Assembly: GCA_009778415.1 (NCBI GenBank) | Contig: WRJV01000320.1 | Coordinates: 1-16,100 of the forward strand | Source: Clostridiales bacterium | Lineage (GTDB): Bacteria > Bacillota > Clostridia > Peptostreptococcales > Anaerovoracaceae | Length of the DNA stretch: 16,100 nucleotides | Reading direction: 5' to 3' | Shown here: piece by piece, positions 14,325-16,100 of the stretch | How the letters are laid out: each line of letters opens with the position of its first letter | Position numbering within the stretch: the stretch's first letter is position 1 | Position numbers and translations under genes: made by a program | Notes under the pieces: generated by a model | The model's input: the letters and a program-made list of their open reading frames with translations, nothing else | Database searches by the model: none | What the model was told of the DNA's origin: nothing

Positions 14325-14495
14325 ATGCACCAGTTGAATAAAAGGAAGACTCTTGACTTGGTATTTTTCCGCGAACTGTCGGCGCCCCCTGGCGCGCGTG
14401 CACACGGCGGTTTCCGGGTAAATATAAATTTTATTACTCCACGGGGGGGACATGGAAAGTTCCCCCTAAGTAAAAGAAAGGAGTCTGCATCATGA
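14325..14495 (+). CDS. Small open frame (56 codons) ending in ATGA on the second flagellin start; doubtful
   Basis: An ATG at 14325, 7 nt after the minigene stop, opens a 56-codon frame (MHQLNKRKTLDLVFFREL at its start, KRKESAS at its end). Its TGA stop overlaps the flagellin ATG at 14492 as ATGA. It has no Shine-Dalgarno of its own and could only be reached by reinitiation from the minigene. It is basic and Gly/Pro rich, with no recognised domain. The stretch may instead be a non-coding intergenic repeat that happens to be open. Confidence 0.2.
   Translation: MHQLNKRKTLDLVFFRELSAPPGARAHGGFRVNINFITPRGGHGKFPLSKRKESAS
14445..14466 (+). promoter_or_regulatory. Candidate CsrA-type hairpin before the second flagellin
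   Basis: GGGGGA (14445-14450) pairs with TCCCCC (14461-14466), leaving a 10-nt loop CATGGAAAGT with a central GGA. The local ACATGGA partly matches the CsrA consensus. The Shine-Dalgarno AAAGGAG (14477-14483) holds a second GGA 26 nt further on. This parallels the hairpin before the first flagellin, although the sequences are unlike. Confidence 0.5.
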
Positions 14496-16100
14496 TTATT
14501 CAACACAACATTATGGCGCTGAATTCTTACAGGCAGTTAACCGGTAACTATTCTGCTCTAGCGAAGAACCTTGAAAAGCTGTCTTCGGGCTACAGGATCA
14601 ACCGCGCAGGAGACGATGCGGCAGGGCTTGCTATCTCGGAGAAAATGAGGGCTCAAATCAAAGGGTTGGAAACTGCTTCCAAAAACGCGCAGGACGGCAT
14701 CTCTCTTATCCAGACTGCTGAAGGCGCACTGACGGAAGTACACTCGATGCTCAACCGTATGGTAGAGCTTGCAACACAGGCGGCGAACGGCATCTACGAC
14801 GACGCTGTTGACAGAAAGGCCCTTGACGACGAGTTCCAGCAGCTAAAAGCGGAAATCGACCGAATCTCGCAGGCAACGAACTTCAATGGCAAGACTCTGC
14901 TTGACGGTTCGCTTTCGCTGAACGGCGCTACCGGTTCTTCAGCAGCGATGATGGCAACCTTGAAGATTCTCGGCGACGTTCCGAAAGACGTGCTGAAATC
15001 AGTAAAGGGCGACTTGGTAAACGCGACCGGCACAGAGTACAGGATTCAAGGCAACGCTCCGGCTTCCCATCCCGCCGACAGTTCCATAACGACAACCGGC
15101 GCGTCGCTTGAGAAGACCTTGCAGGATGCAGGGCTGTTAACAGGGCCTGCCGTGTCGTACACCGCTGCCGCTTGGCAGTCTGCAGTTGCTGAATATCTTG
15201 GGATTGAAGAAGCCGATTACGACTGGACCGTTACAAACCCAACCAACCCAGCCACCTTGACAATTACTTTTGTGGCAAAAGACCCCGGCGCGGTTGACCC
15301 GAACAAAGAGCTGATACTTGACAAAGGCGAAGGCTTTGCTTATGTATCCAAAGAGGGTGCCGACAAATACAACATGATCGACCTCAAGGTAGGCGTCAAA
15401 GCAGGCGACCTGAGCCTCATAGGGCAGAAGATCGAAATCAACGGCAAAGTCTATAAATTCGTCGGCGACTGGGACAAGGCAAAAGACGGCACCACTGCGA
15501 TAGGAACGCTTGCTGCCGCATCACAGAGCGGTGTCCAACTAGACGACGGTACCTATTCAATATACATAGGCACTTTGAACACCGCATCTGACGACCCAGG
15601 CGCACAAGCCATCGTCGCTGAAGCCATACAGGATGCCATCCGTGCCGCAGAGGCTACCGGCGCCGTATGGGATCCGACTACAGGCGTGATAACCACTCCG
15701 GGGACAGCAAACGCTTCACCAACGACTGTCACCAACGGCGTAGCGGTTGACGGCGGCTTGGCCTCCTTCAACGGGGCTGTCGTTACAATCGACCCGACCA
15801 AGTTTGCCATCAAAGTCGAAAACAACGTTCCGGTTGCAGGCGGGCTGAACCTGCAAGTGGGCGACACCGGAGACAAGTACAATATCATAACGGTGGGCGT
15901 GAACGACATGAGTTCCAAGGGGCTCGGAATAGCGGGCCTTGACATCAGAAGCTACGAATCAGCTGTGGCAGCTGTAGGGACAGTGTCGCAGCAGGGCGAG
16001 CCAGGTACCATCAAGGGGGCCATCAACGTAGTTTCATCGCAAAGGGCTGCACTCGGCGCACTCCAGAACAGGCTGGAGCACACCATCAGCAATCTGGGCG
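14492..16100 (+). CDS. Flagellin, long form, second copy, 3' end beyond the window
   Basis: The frame is open from ATG 14492 to the window edge, giving 536 codons without a stop. AAAGGAG at 14477-14483 precedes it by 8 nt. It begins MIIQHNIMALNSYRQL and matches the first flagellin at 52 of the first 60 residues by hand count. Similarity continues through the central domain (for example GEGFAYVSK, KYNMIDLKVGVKAGDLSLIG, GTIKGAINVVSSQR) with small insertions and substitutions. The last visible residues, ALGALQNRLEHTISNLG, are the start of the C-terminal D1 helix, so roughly 65 residues are missing. It is a tandem paralogue of the gene at 12483-14249 and probably co-assembles with it or is expressed under different conditions. 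Confidence 0.96.
   Translation, partial: MIIQHNIMALNSYRQLTGNYSALAKNLEKLSSGYRINRAGDDAAGLAISEKMRAQIKGLETASKNAQDGISLIQTAEGALTEVHSMLNRMVELATQAANGIYDDAVDRKALDDEFQQLKAEIDRISQATNFNGKTLLDGSLSLNGATGSSAAMMATLKILGDVPKDVLKSVKGDLVNATGTEYRIQGNAPASHPADSSITTTGASLEKTLQDAGLLTGPAVSYTAAAWQSAVAEYLGIEEADYDWTVTNPTNPATLTITFVAKDPGAVDPNKELILDKGEGFAYVSKEGADKYNMIDLKVGVKAGDLSLIGQKIEINGKVYKFVGDWDKAKDGTTAIGTLAAASQSGVQLDDGTYSIYIGTLNTASDDPGAQAIVAEAIQDAIRAAEATGAVWDPTTGVITTPGTANASPTTVTNGVAVDGGLASFNGAVVTIDPTKFAIKVENNVPVAGGLNLQVGDTGDKYNIITVGVNDMSSKGLGIAGLDIRSYESAVAAVGTVSQQGEPGTIKGAINVVSSQRAALGALQNRLEHTISNLG

Noticed and set aside
14382..14395. GC-rich hairpin GCGCC-CCCTG-like loop as a terminator after the first flagellin
   Set aside because: The stem is only 5 bp and no T-run follows.
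13550..14506. Long antisense open frame (318 codons) opposite the first flagellin
   Set aside because: It lies against a certain flagellin gene, has Cys/Pro/Ala-rich shadow composition and no ribosome binding site. A related antisense frame opposite the second flagellin shows it follows the flagellin codons.

Overview
The window reads as a flagellin glycosylation island from a Gram-positive, probably clostridial (Bacillota), bacterium. The clues are strong AAAGGAG-type ribosome binding sites, TTG and GTG starts, a sigma-28/SigD-type promoter, CsrA-like leader hairpins and flagellins beginning MIIQHN. Genus or species cannot be named from the sequence. All convincing genes are on the + strand.

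Region 1 (1-8563) is a tightly packed, mostly overlapping operon. It holds the end of an FkbM-type methyltransferase, a radical SAM/SPASM protein, a two-domain Rossmann plus SGNH-like protein, a small acyl carrier protein, a DltA-like amino-acid adenylating enzyme, a fold-type III PLP decarboxylase, a pyruvyl-transferase-family protein with an added Rossmann domain, and a family 2 glycosyltransferase. The most notable part is 1267-5539. Adenylating enzyme, carrier protein and decarboxylase together recall butirosin side-chain assembly (BtrJ/BtrI/BtrK), where an amino acid is loaded on a carrier protein and decarboxylated there. I infer a route that makes an amine-bearing acyl group and puts it on a sugar, probably the flagellin glycan.

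Region 2 (8561-10002) interrupts the operon. A 10-bp tandem repeat array begins exactly on the glycosyltransferase stop codon. It is followed by an extended -10 promoter and an AlbA_2/RecG-C-like regulator with a C-terminal winged helix that starts at TTG. This looks like an independently transcribed insertion.

Region 3 (10059-12341) encodes a 760-residue glycosyltransferase with a long helical, TPR-like tail. It is a good candidate for the enzyme that glycosylates flagellin.

Region 4 (12342-16100) carries two tandem, closely related long flagellin genes; the second runs off the window. The first has a near-consensus sigma-28 promoter overlapped by a palindrome, then a hairpin that displays a near-consensus CsrA site ahead of the Shine-Dalgarno. 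The second has a comparable hairpin but no convincing sigma-28 promoter. Its 242-bp upstream gap holds a three-codon minigene behind a near-perfect Shine-Dalgarno, and a 56-codon open frame that ends in ATGA on the flagellin start.

No rRNA, tRNA, CRISPR array, insertion sequence or convincing terminator was seen. No gene-free stretch exceeds 300 bases.
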